A stretch of DNA of 64,000 nucleotides from contig NZ_AGUF01000043.1 in assembly GCF_000236785.1 (NCBI RefSeq), positions 1 to 64,000 on the forward strand, given 5' to 3'. This document shows, one piece after another, positions 1 to 8,316 of the stretch; the stretch's first letter is position 1, and every line of letters begins with the position of its first letter. A model generated the notes under the pieces. That model saw nothing but the letters and a program-made list of their open reading frames with translations. It did no database searches and was not told where the DNA came from. Both the position numbers and the translations under genes were made by a program. Source of the DNA: Achromobacter arsenitoxydans SY8. GTDB taxonomy: Bacteria > Pseudomonadota > Gammaproteobacteria > Burkholderiales > Burkholderiaceae_B.

Positions 1-1
1 G

Positions 2-364
2 CCGGCCGCCGGCCGCCGCGCGGCCGACGCCGATCCGCGGGCGCCGGCCGCCCCCGTTGCGGCCGGCGAGCCCACCGGCAAATGGCAATTCCTGGATGCG
101 GCGTGGACGCTGCTCAGCCCGCAGGGCGCACGCCTGTCGCTCACGCAGGCGGAACGGGAGTTCCTGCTCAAGCTGACCGGCTCGCCCGACAAGCGGATGC
201 CCCGCAGCGACCCGCCGGGCATCGACCCCCAAGCGGGGCGCGAATCCGTGCGCCGCACCGATGTCGTCGTCAGCCGCCTGCGGCGCAAGGCGCAGGACCT
301 GAACATCGAGCTGCCGATCCGCACGGTCTGGGGCTGGGGCTACGCCTTCACCGGCGATATCTAG
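2..364 (+). CDS. C-terminal part of an OmpR/PhoB-type response regulator (cut by window start)
   Basis: The frame is open from base 2 to a TAG at 362-364 and has no start inside the window. The visible 120 residues are an Ala/Pro-rich linker followed by a winged-helix DNA-binding domain. The recognition-helix region reads RRTDVVVSRLRRKAQD, and the wing ends in IRTVWGWGYAFTGDI, the usual end of a Trans_reg_C domain. The receiver domain would lie upstream, so the partner kinase and the target are unknown. OmpR-family membership is firm from the C-terminal pattern. That this is a two-component regulator rather than a one-component one is inference. Confidence 0.8.
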   Translation, partial: PAAGRRAADADPRAPAAPVAAGEPTGKWQFLDAAWTLLSPQGARLSLTQAEREFLLKLTGSPDKRMPRSDPPGIDPQAGRESVRRTDVVVSRLRRKAQDLNIELPIRTVWGWGYAFTGDI

Positions 365-439
365 CGGGGCGCGCGGGCGTATCATTTCGCGTACGGGGCC
401 GATTCCCGGCTCCCGCCCCCTTACGCCCGCCGCTGCCCC

Positions 440-922
440 ATGGAAGTCTTTGATCGCCTGCAAGCCCTGCTCAGCCAGAACCAGGCCCGCTACCGCCTGC
501 TGGAACACGTCGCCGCCGGCCGTTCCGTCGAAGTCGCAGCCATACGCGGCACTGAAGTCAGCCAGGGCGCCAAGGCGCTGGTGTGCCGCGTCAAGATCTC
601 GTCGAACCAGCGCAAGAACGTGCTTGCCGTGTTCCCGGCCGACAAGCAGGCCGACCTGGACGCGATCGCGCGGGCCGCGGGCGGCAAGAAGGCGTCCCTG
701 GCGTCGCAGGACCTCGCGCGCGAGCTCACCGGCTGCGAAATCGGCGCCATTCCGCCCTTCAGCTTCAATCCCGACCTGTCGCTGCTGGTCGACCCCAGCC
801 TGCGCGAACGCCACGACGAAATCGTGTTCAACGCCGGGCGCCTGGACGCTTCCATCCTGCTGAACACCGAAGACTACTTTCGCCTGGCCGCGCCCGAAGA
901 AGCGCCGCTGATCAAGGCCTGA
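440..922 (+). CDS. YbaK/prolyl-tRNA editing domain protein (aminoacyl-tRNA deacylase)
   Basis: This 160-residue single-domain protein matches the size of freestanding YbaK/ProXp-type editing proteins, which hydrolyse mischarged aminoacyl-tRNA in the cytoplasm. Family features are the early VEVAAIRGTEVSQGAKALVCRV stretch (interrupted here only for quotation: VEVAAIRGTEVSQ then GAKALVCRV), the basic KISSNQRKNVLAVFPADK strand, and a late segment with the LVDPSLRERHDEIVFNAGR pattern. The ATG at 440 lacks a strong Shine-Dalgarno sequence but is the only sensible start. The FUSC gene follows 21 bp later. Which tRNA it edits cannot be told from sequence alone. Confidence 0.8.
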   Translation: MEVFDRLQALLSQNQARYRLLEHVAAGRSVEVAAIRGTEVSQGAKALVCRVKISSNQRKNVLAVFPADKQADLDAIARAAGGKKASLASQDLARELTGCEIGAIPPFSFNPDLSLLVDPSLRERHDEIVFNAGRLDASILLNTEDYFRLAAPEEAPLIKA

Positions 923-943
923 CCGCCGCCCCATGAGGCCACC

Positions 944-2701
944 GTGTCCCGCCCATCGCTGAGCCGCGGCGCGCGCGCCTCCAACATGCGCTGGCTGATG
1001 AGCCTGGCGCACATGGAGCCCTCGCCCGTGAATCCCTGGGTGATGCTGCGCGCGGCGCTGGCCATCGGCCTGCCGTCGGCCGCGGGGCTGGCCCTGGACC
1101 AGAGCGCCGCCGCCGCGCTGGTGGCGCTGGGCGCGCTGCCGGCCATCACCGGCGACAACGGCGGCCCCTACCGCAACCGCGCGCTGTCGATCGGATCCAC
1201 CGTGTTCGGCGGCGCGCTGGGCTACCTGCTGGGCAACCTGGCGGCGGGCCACGGGCTATGGACGTCGGCGGCCATGATGCTGCTGGTGCTGGCCGCCAGC
1301 CTGATCGGCACCTTCAACAACATCGCCGCCGTGGCCACGCTGCAGTTCGCCACCTACGTGATCGTCGGCTCCAGCCTGACCTCGCCCCTGCCCGCCTGGC
1401 TGCCGCCGGTGCTGGTGGGCGCGGGCGGCCTGTTCGGGCTGGCGCTGACCCTGTCCGGCTGGATCGTCAACCCGGTCGCGCCCGAACGCGCTGCCGTCGC
1501 GCAGGCCTACCGCAAGCTGGCCGCGATGTTCGCGGCCACCGGCACCTCGCGCGTCATGACCGCGCGCCGCGACATGGAAGCGGCCATGGCCGCCGCCTAC
1601 GACGCCGTCCTGGCCGCCCGCGGCCGGGCGGCCGGCCCGTCGCCCCGGCTGGCGCGTCTGGCGGCGCAGTTGCAGGCCTGCACGCCGCTGACCAACGCCG
1701 CGCTGTCGCTGGCGCGGGCCGGACGCGTGCTGCCGGCCGAATGCGCCCGCGTCATGAATCGCCTGGCCGACCGGGTGGAGAACGACGCCGAGCCGGACGC
1801 GCGCGACGACATCGCCGCCCTGCGCGCGGCGGACATGCCGCGGTCCTATTGGGTACCGCTGATCGTCGTGGTCATTTTCAAACCCAACTTCGGATCGGTC
1901 TTCGCGCGCGCCCTGCAAAGCTGCGCGGGCAGCGTCGTGGGCGTGGCGATCAGCGCCACGGTGCTGGCGCTGGACAACGGCGGCATCGCCAGCCTGCTCA
2001 CCGTGGCCGCGCTAGCCGCGCTGCTGCCGTGGTCGATACGCCGCAACTACGGCCTGTTCTCGGCCATCCTGCTGCCCATCCTGATGCTGCTGATCGGCGC
2101 CCTGCAGCCGGGCAGCTGGCCCATCGCGCTGGCCCGCCTGGTCGACGTGGGGGTCGCGGCGGCCATCGTGCTATTCGTGGGCTACCTGCCCTGGATACGC
2201 ATCGAGCGCAACAACCTGGACCACGCCGTATCCGCCGCTATGACCACGCTGGCGGCCTACCTGAATACCGTCTTCCAGGCCGATCCCGCCAAGCGGCACG
2301 TCCTGCGCGTCCAGGCCTACGCCCGCCTGTCCGACCTGCGCATCGCCCTGCAGCGCGGGCTGTCCGAACCCCGGCTGGTCAGCCGCCGCGCGCTGGCGTG
2401 GTGGCCGGTCGAAGTGGCGCTGGAACGCGTGGCCAATGCGATATCGGACACGGCCTGGTCGATACCGGCCGGCCAGGCGGCCCCGGCCCCGGCGCAGGTG
2501 GCGCAACTGGCCGCCGCGCTGAGCGGCATCGCCCAGGCGGTCGACCAGGGCGTGCCCGTGCAGACGGACGCCATCGCCGCCCCGGCTCCCGCGCTGCAGG
2601 ACGTGGCCGCCGAGATCGAATCCCTGCGCGCCGTGCTTGCCGGCCCTGATTTCACGGCGGCGCCGGGTCGCGCCGCCACCTCCACCCTTCACCAGGTCTG
2701 A
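944..2701 (+). CDS. FUSC-family inner-membrane protein (putative aromatic-compound exporter)
   Basis: This 585-residue membrane protein has two blocks of hydrophobic helices (about residues 40-170 and 300-400), each followed by a soluble helical domain. That is the arrangement of the FUSC/YccS/AaeB-like family, members of which export aromatic acids or other small molecules. The GTG at 944 is preceded by gagg about 7 bp upstream. The second membrane block begins at the phrase YWVPLIVVVIFKPNFGSVFARA, typical of FUSC domains (YWVPLIVVVIFKP, then NFGSVFARA). No periplasmic adaptor lies beside it, so the export partner, if any, is not visible. Substrate unknown. Confidence 0.75.
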   Translation: MSRPSLSRGARASNMRWLMSLAHMEPSPVNPWVMLRAALAIGLPSAAGLALDQSAAAALVALGALPAITGDNGGPYRNRALSIGSTVFGGALGYLLGNLAAGHGLWTSAAMMLLVLAASLIGTFNNIAAVATLQFATYVIVGSSLTSPLPAWLPPVLVGAGGLFGLALTLSGWIVNPVAPERAAVAQAYRKLAAMFAATGTSRVMTARRDMEAAMAAAYDAVLAARGRAAGPSPRLARLAAQLQACTPLTNAALSLARAGRVLPAECARVMNRLADRVENDAEPDARDDIAALRAADMPRSYWVPLIVVVIFKPNFGSVFARALQSCAGSVVGVAISATVLALDNGGIASLLTVAALAALLPWSIRRNYGLFSAILLPILMLLIGALQPGSWPIALARLVDVGVAAAIVLFVGYLPWIRIERNNLDHAVSAAMTTLAAYLNTVFQADPAKRHVLRVQAYARLSDLRIALQRGLSEPRLVSRRALAWWPVEVALERVANAISDTAWSIPAGQAAPAPAQVAQLAAALSGIAQAVDQGVPVQTDAIAAPAPALQDVAAEIESLRAVLAGPDFTAAPGRAATSTLHQV

Positions 2702-2704
2702 ACC

Positions 2705-3520
2705 ATGTGTCTTGCCGTACTGGCCCTGCATGCCCTCCCGGGCATCCCCGTACTGATCGCCGCCAATCGCGACGAATTCCACCGGCGCCCCACCCTGCCG
2801 GCCGTGCAATGGGCCGACGCGGCCTCGGTCTACGCGGGCCGCGACGGCCAGGCGGGCGGCACCTGGATGGGCGTGACCGCCCAGGGGCGCTACGCGCTGG
2901 TGACCAATTTCCGCGAACCCGGCAGGCACCTGGACGATGCGCCGTCGCGCGGCGCGCTGGTCGAGGACTTCCTGCGCGGCGCCATGGCGCCGGCGGACTA
3001 CCTGGCGGATGTGCATCGCGTGGACCAGGCCTATAACGGCTTCAACCTGATCGTGGGCGACATCCGGCAGGCCTGGTACCTGAGCAACCGCGACGGCGGC
3101 CCGCGCGCGCTGGCGCCGGGCGTCTACGCGCTGTCCAACCATCTGCTGGACACGCCCTGGCCCAAGCTGGCGCGCACCAAGGCGGCGTTCACGGCGGTGC
3201 TGCGAGGCCGTCCGCAGCCGGATCTGCCCGCCCTGTACGCGGCGCTGGCCGACCGCAACCCTGCGGACGACGCCGACCTGCCCGCCACCGGCCTGCCCCT
3301 GGACCGCGAGCGTCTGCTGAGCAGCCCCTTCATCGTCAGCCCCGACTACGGCACCCGCAGCTCCAGCATCATGGCGCTGCACGACGGCGGCGCCGGCGAG
3401 CTGCATGAAAGGCGTTTCGCCCCGGACGGCGCTGTCAGCGGCGAAAGCCGGCTGACGTTTTCCTGGCGCGCATCGGACGGCGGCGATATCCTGCCCAAGG
3501 CGCCTGAAACAACCGGTTGA
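2705..3520 (+). CDS. NRDE family protein (TANGO2-like)
   Basis: This 271-residue protein begins MCLAVLAL and carries the family-defining Asn-Arg-Asp-Glu motif in AANRDEFHRRP at about residues 20-30. NRDE/TANGO2 proteins are widespread, and roles in haem handling or metabolite repair have been proposed, but the bacterial function is not settled. The Cys at position 2 directly after the initiator Met is typical of the family and may become an N-terminal nucleophile. The start lies 3 bp after the FUSC stop, suggesting co-transcription. The family call is firm, the role uncertain. Confidence 0.85.
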   Translation: MCLAVLALHALPGIPVLIAANRDEFHRRPTLPAVQWADAASVYAGRDGQAGGTWMGVTAQGRYALVTNFREPGRHLDDAPSRGALVEDFLRGAMAPADYLADVHRVDQAYNGFNLIVGDIRQAWYLSNRDGGPRALAPGVYALSNHLLDTPWPKLARTKAAFTAVLRGRPQPDLPALYAALADRNPADDADLPATGLPLDRERLLSSPFIVSPDYGTRSSSIMALHDGGAGELHERRFAPDGAVSGESRLTFSWRASDGGDILPKAPETTG

Positions 3521-3635
3521 TTTCCGAGGCGCACGGACGCGAACTTCGCTCCCGCGCGCGGATCGAACGGGTTGCTATCGTCCGCGTAGGGCCGACTTAG
3601 TGGGCCCCGGGCGTACGCCTGGTAAGGAGAATTCC

Positions 3636-4070
3636 ATGAATAAGCGAATCGAACGCTGCACGATGGCCGCGGCCATGGCCCTGGGCAGCATGGCCATCGC
3701 CGGCGTGCTGTCGACGGCGCAGGCCGGCATGCCGCCGGTCAAGCATCAGGGATCGGTGGAGTATGTCAGCGGCGGCATCGGCCTGGACGAATCCGAAGCC
3801 ATGAAGGCCGCGGCCAGCAACTATCCATTGGCGCTCACATTCGCCGCGCAGCGCGGCGGCAAGGCCGATTACGTGGCCGACGTCGCCGTCGTCATCCGCG
3901 ACGCGCAGGGCAAGCCGGTGCTGCAGACCACGGCCGAAGGCCCTTACATGCTGGTGAAGCTGCCGGCGGGCAACTACAAAATATCCGCGACCTTCGACGG
4001 CAAGGCGCAGGAACGCGACGTGGCCGTGCAAAGCAGCGGCACCGCGCGCGCCATGTTCGAATGGAAGTGA
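3636..4070 (+). CDS. Secreted protein of unknown function, carboxypeptidase-regulatory-like fold
   Basis: This is a 144-residue protein. The ATG at 3636 was chosen because taaggaga stands 6-13 bp upstream; an in-frame extension to 3600 has no ribosome binding site. Residues 1-30 form a signal peptide (basic start, hydrophobic core, STAQA|G cleavage-like site). The C-terminal half resembles a small beta-sandwich of the carboxypeptidase-regulatory type: VVIRDAQGKPVLQTTAEGP, then LVKLPAGNYKISATFDGK, the PAGxYxIxA pattern often seen in periplasmic or outer-membrane-associated accessory domains. It is monocistronic with its own upstream gap of 115 bp. Partner and role unknown. Confidence 0.7.
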   Translation: MNKRIERCTMAAAMALGSMAIAGVLSTAQAGMPPVKHQGSVEYVSGGIGLDESEAMKAAASNYPLALTFAAQRGGKADYVADVAVVIRDAQGKPVLQTTAEGPYMLVKLPAGNYKISATFDGKAQERDVAVQSSGTARAMFEWK

Positions 4071-4118
4071 AGCGGGCCGCCCGGCGTGGTCAGGGCTGAA
4101 GCAATCCGGGGGCCGGAA

Positions 4119-4493
4119 TCAGAGACCGGCGAACAGGATCGCGATCACGAAGCCCATTCCGGCCGTCCAGACCAGCGAGCGCAGCGCGCCCCAGTTCGCC
4201 AGGTACATGGCCAGATACCCTAGCCGCGTGCCCAGCCAGCAGGCCATGAGGGTCGCGACGTGCGCAGCGGGCGCCTGGTTGTAAAGCGCAAACAGCACGG
4301 CGGCGAAGAAGAACGGCAGCGCCTCGAAGGTGTTGGCCTGCGCCGCGTTGGCCCGCGCGCGCCAGCCCTCCTGGCGCGATAGCCATGCGCGCGGGTCATT
4401 GTTGTCGAACCGGCTGCCGCCGGCCTTGGCCACGATCGTCGATACGAATGGCAGCAGCGCCGCCGCAAGCATCAGCCACGCGATTGTCTTCAT
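4119..4493 (-). CDS. MAPEG family membrane protein
   Basis: This 124-residue protein has four predicted transmembrane helices: an N-terminal helix followed by a polar loop (RFDNNDPRAWLSRQEGWRARAN), then three helices. That layout and the ANTFEALPFFFAAVLFA motif are typical of bacterial MAPEG proteins, relatives of microsomal glutathione transferases. The loop-helix motif with Arg-Ala-x-x-Ala-x-x-Asn is the usual glutathione-contact region in the family. The substrate is unknown; many bacterial members are uncharacterised. It is convergent with the upstream secreted protein and stands alone. Confidence 0.85.
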   Translation of the reverse strand: MKTIAWLMLAAALLPFVSTIVAKAGGSRFDNNDPRAWLSRQEGWRARANAAQANTFEALPFFFAAVLFALYNQAPAAHVATLMACWLGTRLGYLAMYLANWGALRSLVWTAGMGFVIAILFAGL

Positions 4494-4509
4494 TCCTGGC
4501 TCCTGTGCG

Positions 4510-4527
4510 GGCGGGCCGCGGCCCGCC
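4510..4527. repeat. 18-bp perfect palindrome in intergenic DNA
   Basis: The sequence ggcgggccgcggcccgcc equals its own reverse complement. It lies in the 194-bp gap between the divergent MAPEG and CPBP genes. It could be an operator or chance structure in GC-rich DNA; there is no T-tract, so it is not a convincing terminator. Confidence 0.4.
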
Positions 4528-4687
4528 GGATGCGCGGGGCATGCGCCGCCGCAGCCGCATGGTCGCCCGAAAGCCGGCGCAGGGAAAGCCCCCGCCTAGG
4601 CGCGCTGGCTGAAACACCTTGCTTGATGCGGTCGCGCCGCAGCGAGGCGCTTACACTCTGCGCTTTGCGTCGCCACCCTTGCCGCCC

Positions 4688-5530
4688 ATGCCGCACTACC
4701 TGCCCTGGTCCGCCCTGTTCCTGGCCGCCGCCATGTTGTGGCCGCCCGCCACCCGCCGCTGGGCGCTTGCGCCTTTGGCGGCCGCCTGGGCCTGGGCCCT
4801 GGCCGATGGCGTGATCGACCCGGTCGCGCTGGCCTGGCCCGCATTGCTGGCGCTGGCGGCGGCGCTGGTCCGCCGCCGAACGCAAGCCCTGGGCAACGCC
4901 GCAGGGCACACCCTGTTTCTCGTTCTTGCCGCGCTGCTCTTCCTGCATCTGCTGCCCGGTTTCCACAATCCGCAGGTGATCGCGCCCGCGCCCCTGAGTC
5001 CCGGCGCGGCGCCTTTCGGCATGTACCTGAATCTGGACAAGCCGCTGGTCGCGTTCTGGGTCGTGCTGGCGCTGGCGCCGCCGATGGCGGCGGCCCGTCT
5101 GTGCACCACCCTGTTCGCCGCGCTGCTCGCGTGCGCGGCCGCGGTGGCGGCATGCCTGGGCGCCGCGCTGGCGATGGGGGTGGTGGAATGGGCGCCCAAA
5201 TGGCCGGCGTCCGGCTGGATCTGGCTGCTCAACAATGCCCTGCTGGTCACGTTGGCGGAAGAGGCGCTGTTCCGCGGCTATGTGCAGCAGCGGCTGGCTG
5301 ATTGCTGGCGCAGCCGCGCCTGGGGCGCCTGGGCGGCGCTGGCGGTGTCAGCCGTGCTGTTCGGACTGGCCCATTACGCGGGCGGCTGGCAATGGATGCT
5401 GCTGGCCGGCCTGGCGGGCGCGGCCTACGGCGCCGCCTACCGCTACGGCGGGCTGGGCGCCGCGGTGCTGGCCCACCTGGGCCTGAACGCGGCGCACTTC
5501 GGCTTGTTCACCTATCCCAGCGCCGGGTAG
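4688..5530 (+). CDS. CPBP family intramembrane metalloprotease
   Basis: This 280-residue, almost entirely hydrophobic protein carries the three signature motifs of the CPBP (CAAX protease/bacteriocin-processing) family near its C-terminus: EEALFRGYVQQ (paired glutamates and Arg), FGLAHYAGG (His) and HLGLNAAHF (His/Asn). The expected glutamate and histidine metal-site residues are therefore present. The ATG at 4688 was preferred over an in-frame ATG at 4619 because tacact, a possible -10 element, lies at about 4649-4654, inside the longer form. The physiological substrate is unknown. Its 3' end overlaps the convergent OYE gene by 19 bp. Confidence 0.8.
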   Translation: MPHYLPWSALFLAAAMLWPPATRRWALAPLAAAWAWALADGVIDPVALAWPALLALAAALVRRRTQALGNAAGHTLFLVLAALLFLHLLPGFHNPQVIAPAPLSPGAAPFGMYLNLDKPLVAFWVVLALAPPMAAARLCTTLFAALLACAAAVAACLGAALAMGVVEWAPKWPASGWIWLLNNALLVTLAEEALFRGYVQQRLADCWRSRAWGAWAALAVSAVLFGLAHYAGGWQWMLLAGLAGAAYGAAYRYGGLGAAVLAHLGLNAAHFGLFTYPSAG

Positions 5531-6564
5531 TCCGTATAGCCTTGCGCGCCCGAAGCGTAGAACGTCGCCGGATTCGGCGTGTTCAGCGGCGCGTTGCGAT
5601 GCAGCCGCTCGGCCAGGTCCGGGGTGGCGATGTACGGCACGCCGAACGCCACTGCATCGGCCTTGCCCGCGGCCACGGCGGCCTCGGCGGATTCCCGCGT
5701 GTAGCCTTCGTTGGCGATGTAGACGCCGCCGAATTCGGCCTTCAGCGCCGGCCCCAGGCTGTCTGCGCCTTCGCGCTCACGCACGCACAGAAAGGCGATG
5801 CCGCGCTTGCCGAGTTCCCGCGCGACGTAGCTGAAGGTGCCAGCCAGATCCGAGTCGCCCATGGTGTGGATGTCGCCGCGCGGCGACAGGTGCACGCCCA
5901 CGCGGCCCGCGCCCCAGACCGACACGCAGGCGTCGACCACTTCCAGCAGCAGGCGCGCCCGGTTTTCCAGCGAACCGCCGTACTGGTCGCTGCGGTGATT
6001 GGTGCTGTCCTGCAGGAACTGGTCCAGCAGATAGCCGTTGGCGGCATGCACTTCGACGCCGTCAAAGCCGGCTTCCATTGCCATCTGCGCGCCGTGGCGG
6101 TAGGCCTCGACCACGCCGGGGATCTCGGCCGTTTCCAGCGCGCGGGGCGTCACATAGGCGCGCTTGGGGCGCACGTGGCTGACGTGGCCCTGGGCGGCGA
6201 TGGCGCTGGGCGCGACGGGCAGCTCGCCATCCAGAAAGATCGGGTCCGAAATCCGGCCCACATGCCAGAGCTGCGCCACGATCAGGCTGCCCTTGTCGTG
6301 GACGGCGGAGGTGACCTTGCGCCAGCCCTTGACCTGCTCGGGCGACCACAGGCCCGGGGTGTCGGCATAGCCGACGCCCTGGGGCGTGACCGCCGTGGCT
6401 TCCGTGAGGATCATGCCGGCGCCGGCGCGCTGGGTGTAGTACTCGACCATCAGGTCGTTGGGCACGCGGCCGGCGCTGGCGCGCTGGCGGGTCAGGGGCG
6501 CCATGACGACGCGGTTGCGCAGGGTCAGGTCGCCGACCTTCAGGGGTTCAAACAGGGGGTTCAT
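5512..6564 (-). CDS. Alkene reductase, Old Yellow Enzyme family (FMN, NADPH-dependent)
   Basis: This 350-residue TIM-barrel flavoenzyme would reduce activated C=C bonds (enones, maleimides, nitro-esters). OYE hallmarks are RNRVVMAPLTRQRA near the start, the FMN/substrate loop HAANGYLLDQFLQDSTNHRSDQYGGS (HAANGYLLDQF, then NHRSDQYGG) around residues 180-205, and the late glycine-rich phosphate loop. The start at 6564 follows aaagga about 8 bp upstream; the 8-residue longer frame has no such signal. It lies 52 bp downstream of an ArsR-type gene in the same direction, so it is probably controlled by that repressor in response to an electrophile or metal-like stress. Confidence 0.9.
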   Translation of the reverse strand: MNPLFEPLKVGDLTLRNRVVMAPLTRQRASAGRVPNDLMVEYYTQRAGAGMILTEATAVTPQGVGYADTPGLWSPEQVKGWRKVTSAVHDKGSLIVAQLWHVGRISDPIFLDGELPVAPSAIAAQGHVSHVRPKRAYVTPRALETAEIPGVVEAYRHGAQMAMEAGFDGVEVHAANGYLLDQFLQDSTNHRSDQYGGSLENRARLLLEVVDACVSVWGAGRVGVHLSPRGDIHTMGDSDLAGTFSYVARELGKRGIAFLCVREREGADSLGPALKAEFGGVYIANEGYTRESAEAAVAAGKADAVAFGVPYIATPDLAERLHRNAPLNTPNPATFYASGAQGYTDYPALG

Positions 6565-6616
6565 GCAAAATCCTTTCGCCCCGGGCAACGGGGCGCATGG
6601 CGGGTCAGGCAGGCAG

Positions 6617-6964
6617 CTACATGTCCTGATTCAACTGCCGCAAAAATGCGGCAATCACGGGTTCATTGCGACGGAAGAACACCCACTGCCCCACCTTCGT
6701 GGTCGAGATCAGGCCCGCGCGCTGCAAGACGGCCAGGTGCGAGGACACGGTCGACTGGGACAGGCCGCAGCGGTCGTCGATGTGGCCCGCGCACACCCCA
6801 TGCTCAAAGGTGTGCCCCGGACGTTCCTCGAAAAACGCGTGCGGCGTCTTCAGCCAGGCCAGGATGTCGCGGCGCACCGGATTGGCCAGCGCCTTGAGGA
6901 TGGCGTCGGCGTCAATATCGGGTTGCGCGCCCGTCTGATCGGGGGATGAGGAAGCTGCGTTCAT
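6617..6964 (-). CDS. ArsR-family winged-helix repressor
   Basis: This 115-residue protein has a helix-turn-helix core (ILKALANPVRRDILAWL, then CGLSQSTVSSHLAVLQRAGL) and the wing STTKVGQWVFFRRNE, all typical of ArsR regulators. A cysteine pair (GVCAGHIDDRC) sits just before the recognition helices and could be a metal or thiol sensor site. The ATG at 6964 was preferred; the frame extends to a TTG at 6979. It is first in an operon with the OYE gene. A perfect inverted repeat lies 27 bp upstream of the start, suggesting autorepression relieved by an inducer that OYE then detoxifies. Confidence 0.85.
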   Translation of the reverse strand: MNAASSSPDQTGAQPDIDADAILKALANPVRRDILAWLKTPHAFFEERPGHTFEHGVCAGHIDDRCGLSQSTVSSHLAVLQRAGLISTTKVGQWVFFRRNEPVIAAFLRQLNQDM

Positions 6965-6990
6965 ATCGGTATATCGCAATTTATCGAATC

Positions 6991-7014
6991 ATATATCGGA
7001 TTTATCCGATATAT
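6991..7014. promoter_or_regulatory. Perfect inverted repeat, probable ArsR operator
   Basis: Two 10-bp arms, atatatcgga and tccgatatat, are exact reverse complements separated by ttta. The element is AT-rich in a GC-rich genome and sits just upstream of the ArsR-OYE operon. Further tatcg half-sites occur at 6963-6985. Size and symmetry fit ArsR dimer operators. Binding by the neighbouring regulator is inference. Confidence 0.7.
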
Positions 7015-7039
7015 CCTTATGCCCCCGCGGGTTTTGGGG

Positions 7040-7723
7040 CTATCGGTCCCGCCGCTGCCCCGGTTTGAGGCTGTCCGCCCAGTCCCGGGCCAGGTCCCGC
7101 CGCGCCTTGCGGTTGACCAGCGCGGTCACGGCCATGGCGATGACCGCCCCCAGCCCTGCCAGCGCCATGTCCTTCTGCGCGTCCCAGATGTCGCCCTGCG
7201 TGCCCAGGTAGGCCGCGCCCAGTTCGCCGCCGAAGAACTCGGCGGCGCCCCACTCCATCAGTTCGTACAGCGCGGACGTGGACAGGGTCACGTCCATGGG
7301 CAGGAAGTAGGCCCAGAAGCCGCGCACCTCGGCCACCCGCAGGAAGATCTCGCGGATGGGATAGGCCAGCAGCAATCCGTAGGAAAAGTGCACGACGCGG
7401 TCGAAGTTGTTGCGCTCCCAGCCCAGCAGGCTGTTCAGGCTGCGCCCGGTCAAGGCGCGCCACCAGTCGTCATAGGGCACCAGGGAATAGGTGTAGTGCG
7501 CGCCGATGGCGTGCAGGCACAGGTACAGGAAGATCAGCGTGTAGGACACGCGCGAAAAGACGAACCAGCGCCGCGTGAAAAACAGCGCGCCGCCAAAGGC
7601 CAGCACCAGCGCGTTTTCCAGCGCCCAGTCCGCGCGGTCGTGCGGATTGATCGCCAGCGCGATCCAGATGACCGCGAACACGGCGGCCAGCGTGAACAGG
7701 TGGCGGCGGCGCGCGTCCGCCAT
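7040..7723 (-). CDS. DUF2238 (YjdF-like) membrane protein
   Basis: This 227-residue protein has about six hydrophobic helices and the family landmarks HAIGAHYTYSLVPY, then FDRVVHFSYGLLLAYP and ALYELMEWGAAEFFG. Conserved His and Glu/Asp residues within membrane segments suggest a catalytic or ion-binding role, but no function is established for the family. Its start codon overlaps the stop of the upstream arfB gene (ATGA-type arrangement at 7721-7725), implying translational coupling. Whether the two share a function is unclear. Confidence 0.85.
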   Translation of the reverse strand: MADARRRHLFTLAAVFAVIWIALAINPHDRADWALENALVLAFGGALFFTRRWFVFSRVSYTLIFLYLCLHAIGAHYTYSLVPYDDWWRALTGRSLNSLLGWERNNFDRVVHFSYGLLLAYPIREIFLRVAEVRGFWAYFLPMDVTLSTSALYELMEWGAAEFFGGELGAAYLGTQGDIWDAQKDMALAGLGAVIAMAVTALVNRKARRDLARDWADSLKPGQRRDR

Positions 7724-8139
7724 CAGTCGCCCTGCACGCGGCCGCGCAGGCGCTTGACCTCGCCGTGCTGCACCTTGCGCTGCACGCGGCGGCGCTGCGA
7801 GGATCGGGTGGGCTTGGTCGGGCGGCGCGGCTTGTCGACCTGGATCGCGGACCGCACCATGGCGAGCAGGCGTTCGATGGCTTCGGCGCGGTTCTTTTCC
7901 TGGCTGCGGAACGACTGCGACTTGATGACGATCACGCCCTCTTTCGAGATGCGGTGGTCATTCACGGCGCACAGCGCGTCCTGGACCTCTGGCGGCAGGC
8001 TGGACGCGCGCACGTCGAAGCGCAGGTGGACGGCGCTGGACACCTTGTTGACGTTCTGCCCGCCGGCGCCCTGGGCGCGGATCATGGTGAACGTCAGGTC
8101 GCGCTCGTCGACGTAAAGAGAATCTTGGATGTGAAACAT
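7723..8139 (-). CDS. arfB: Alternative ribosome-rescue factor ArfB (YaeJ), peptidyl-tRNA hydrolase
   Basis: This 138-residue protein has the catalytic GGQ motif at residues 26-28 (RAQGAGGQNVNKV) and a long basic C-terminal tail (RSSQRRRVQRKVQHGEVKR). That is the ArfB plan: the tail enters the empty mRNA channel of a stalled ribosome and the GGQ loop hydrolyses the peptidyl-tRNA. The start at 8139 was chosen because the family begins MxxIxxSLxVDERDL here; the open frame runs further upstream with no homology-like sequence. It is coupled to the DUF2238 gene downstream. Confidence 0.9.
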   Translation of the reverse strand: MFHIQDSLYVDERDLTFTMIRAQGAGGQNVNKVSSAVHLRFDVRASSLPPEVQDALCAVNDHRISKEGVIVIKSQSFRSQEKNRAEAIERLLAMVRSAIQVDKPRRPTKPTRSSQRRRVQRKVQHGEVKRLRGRVQGD

Positions 8140-8316
8140 AGGCGGGAAGTCTACAGGGCCGCCACGCTTCCTGCACGGCCCGACAGACCGGCCGAATCGA
8201 AGCCTCGGCCCCGCCAATACCGCCTGCCCGCGGGGTCTTTAGGCGCATATCCGCCGCGCCAAGTAAAATAGTGCGCTTTTGCTCGAAATGCGCGGCGCCC
8301 TGCCGCCCGCTCTCCT

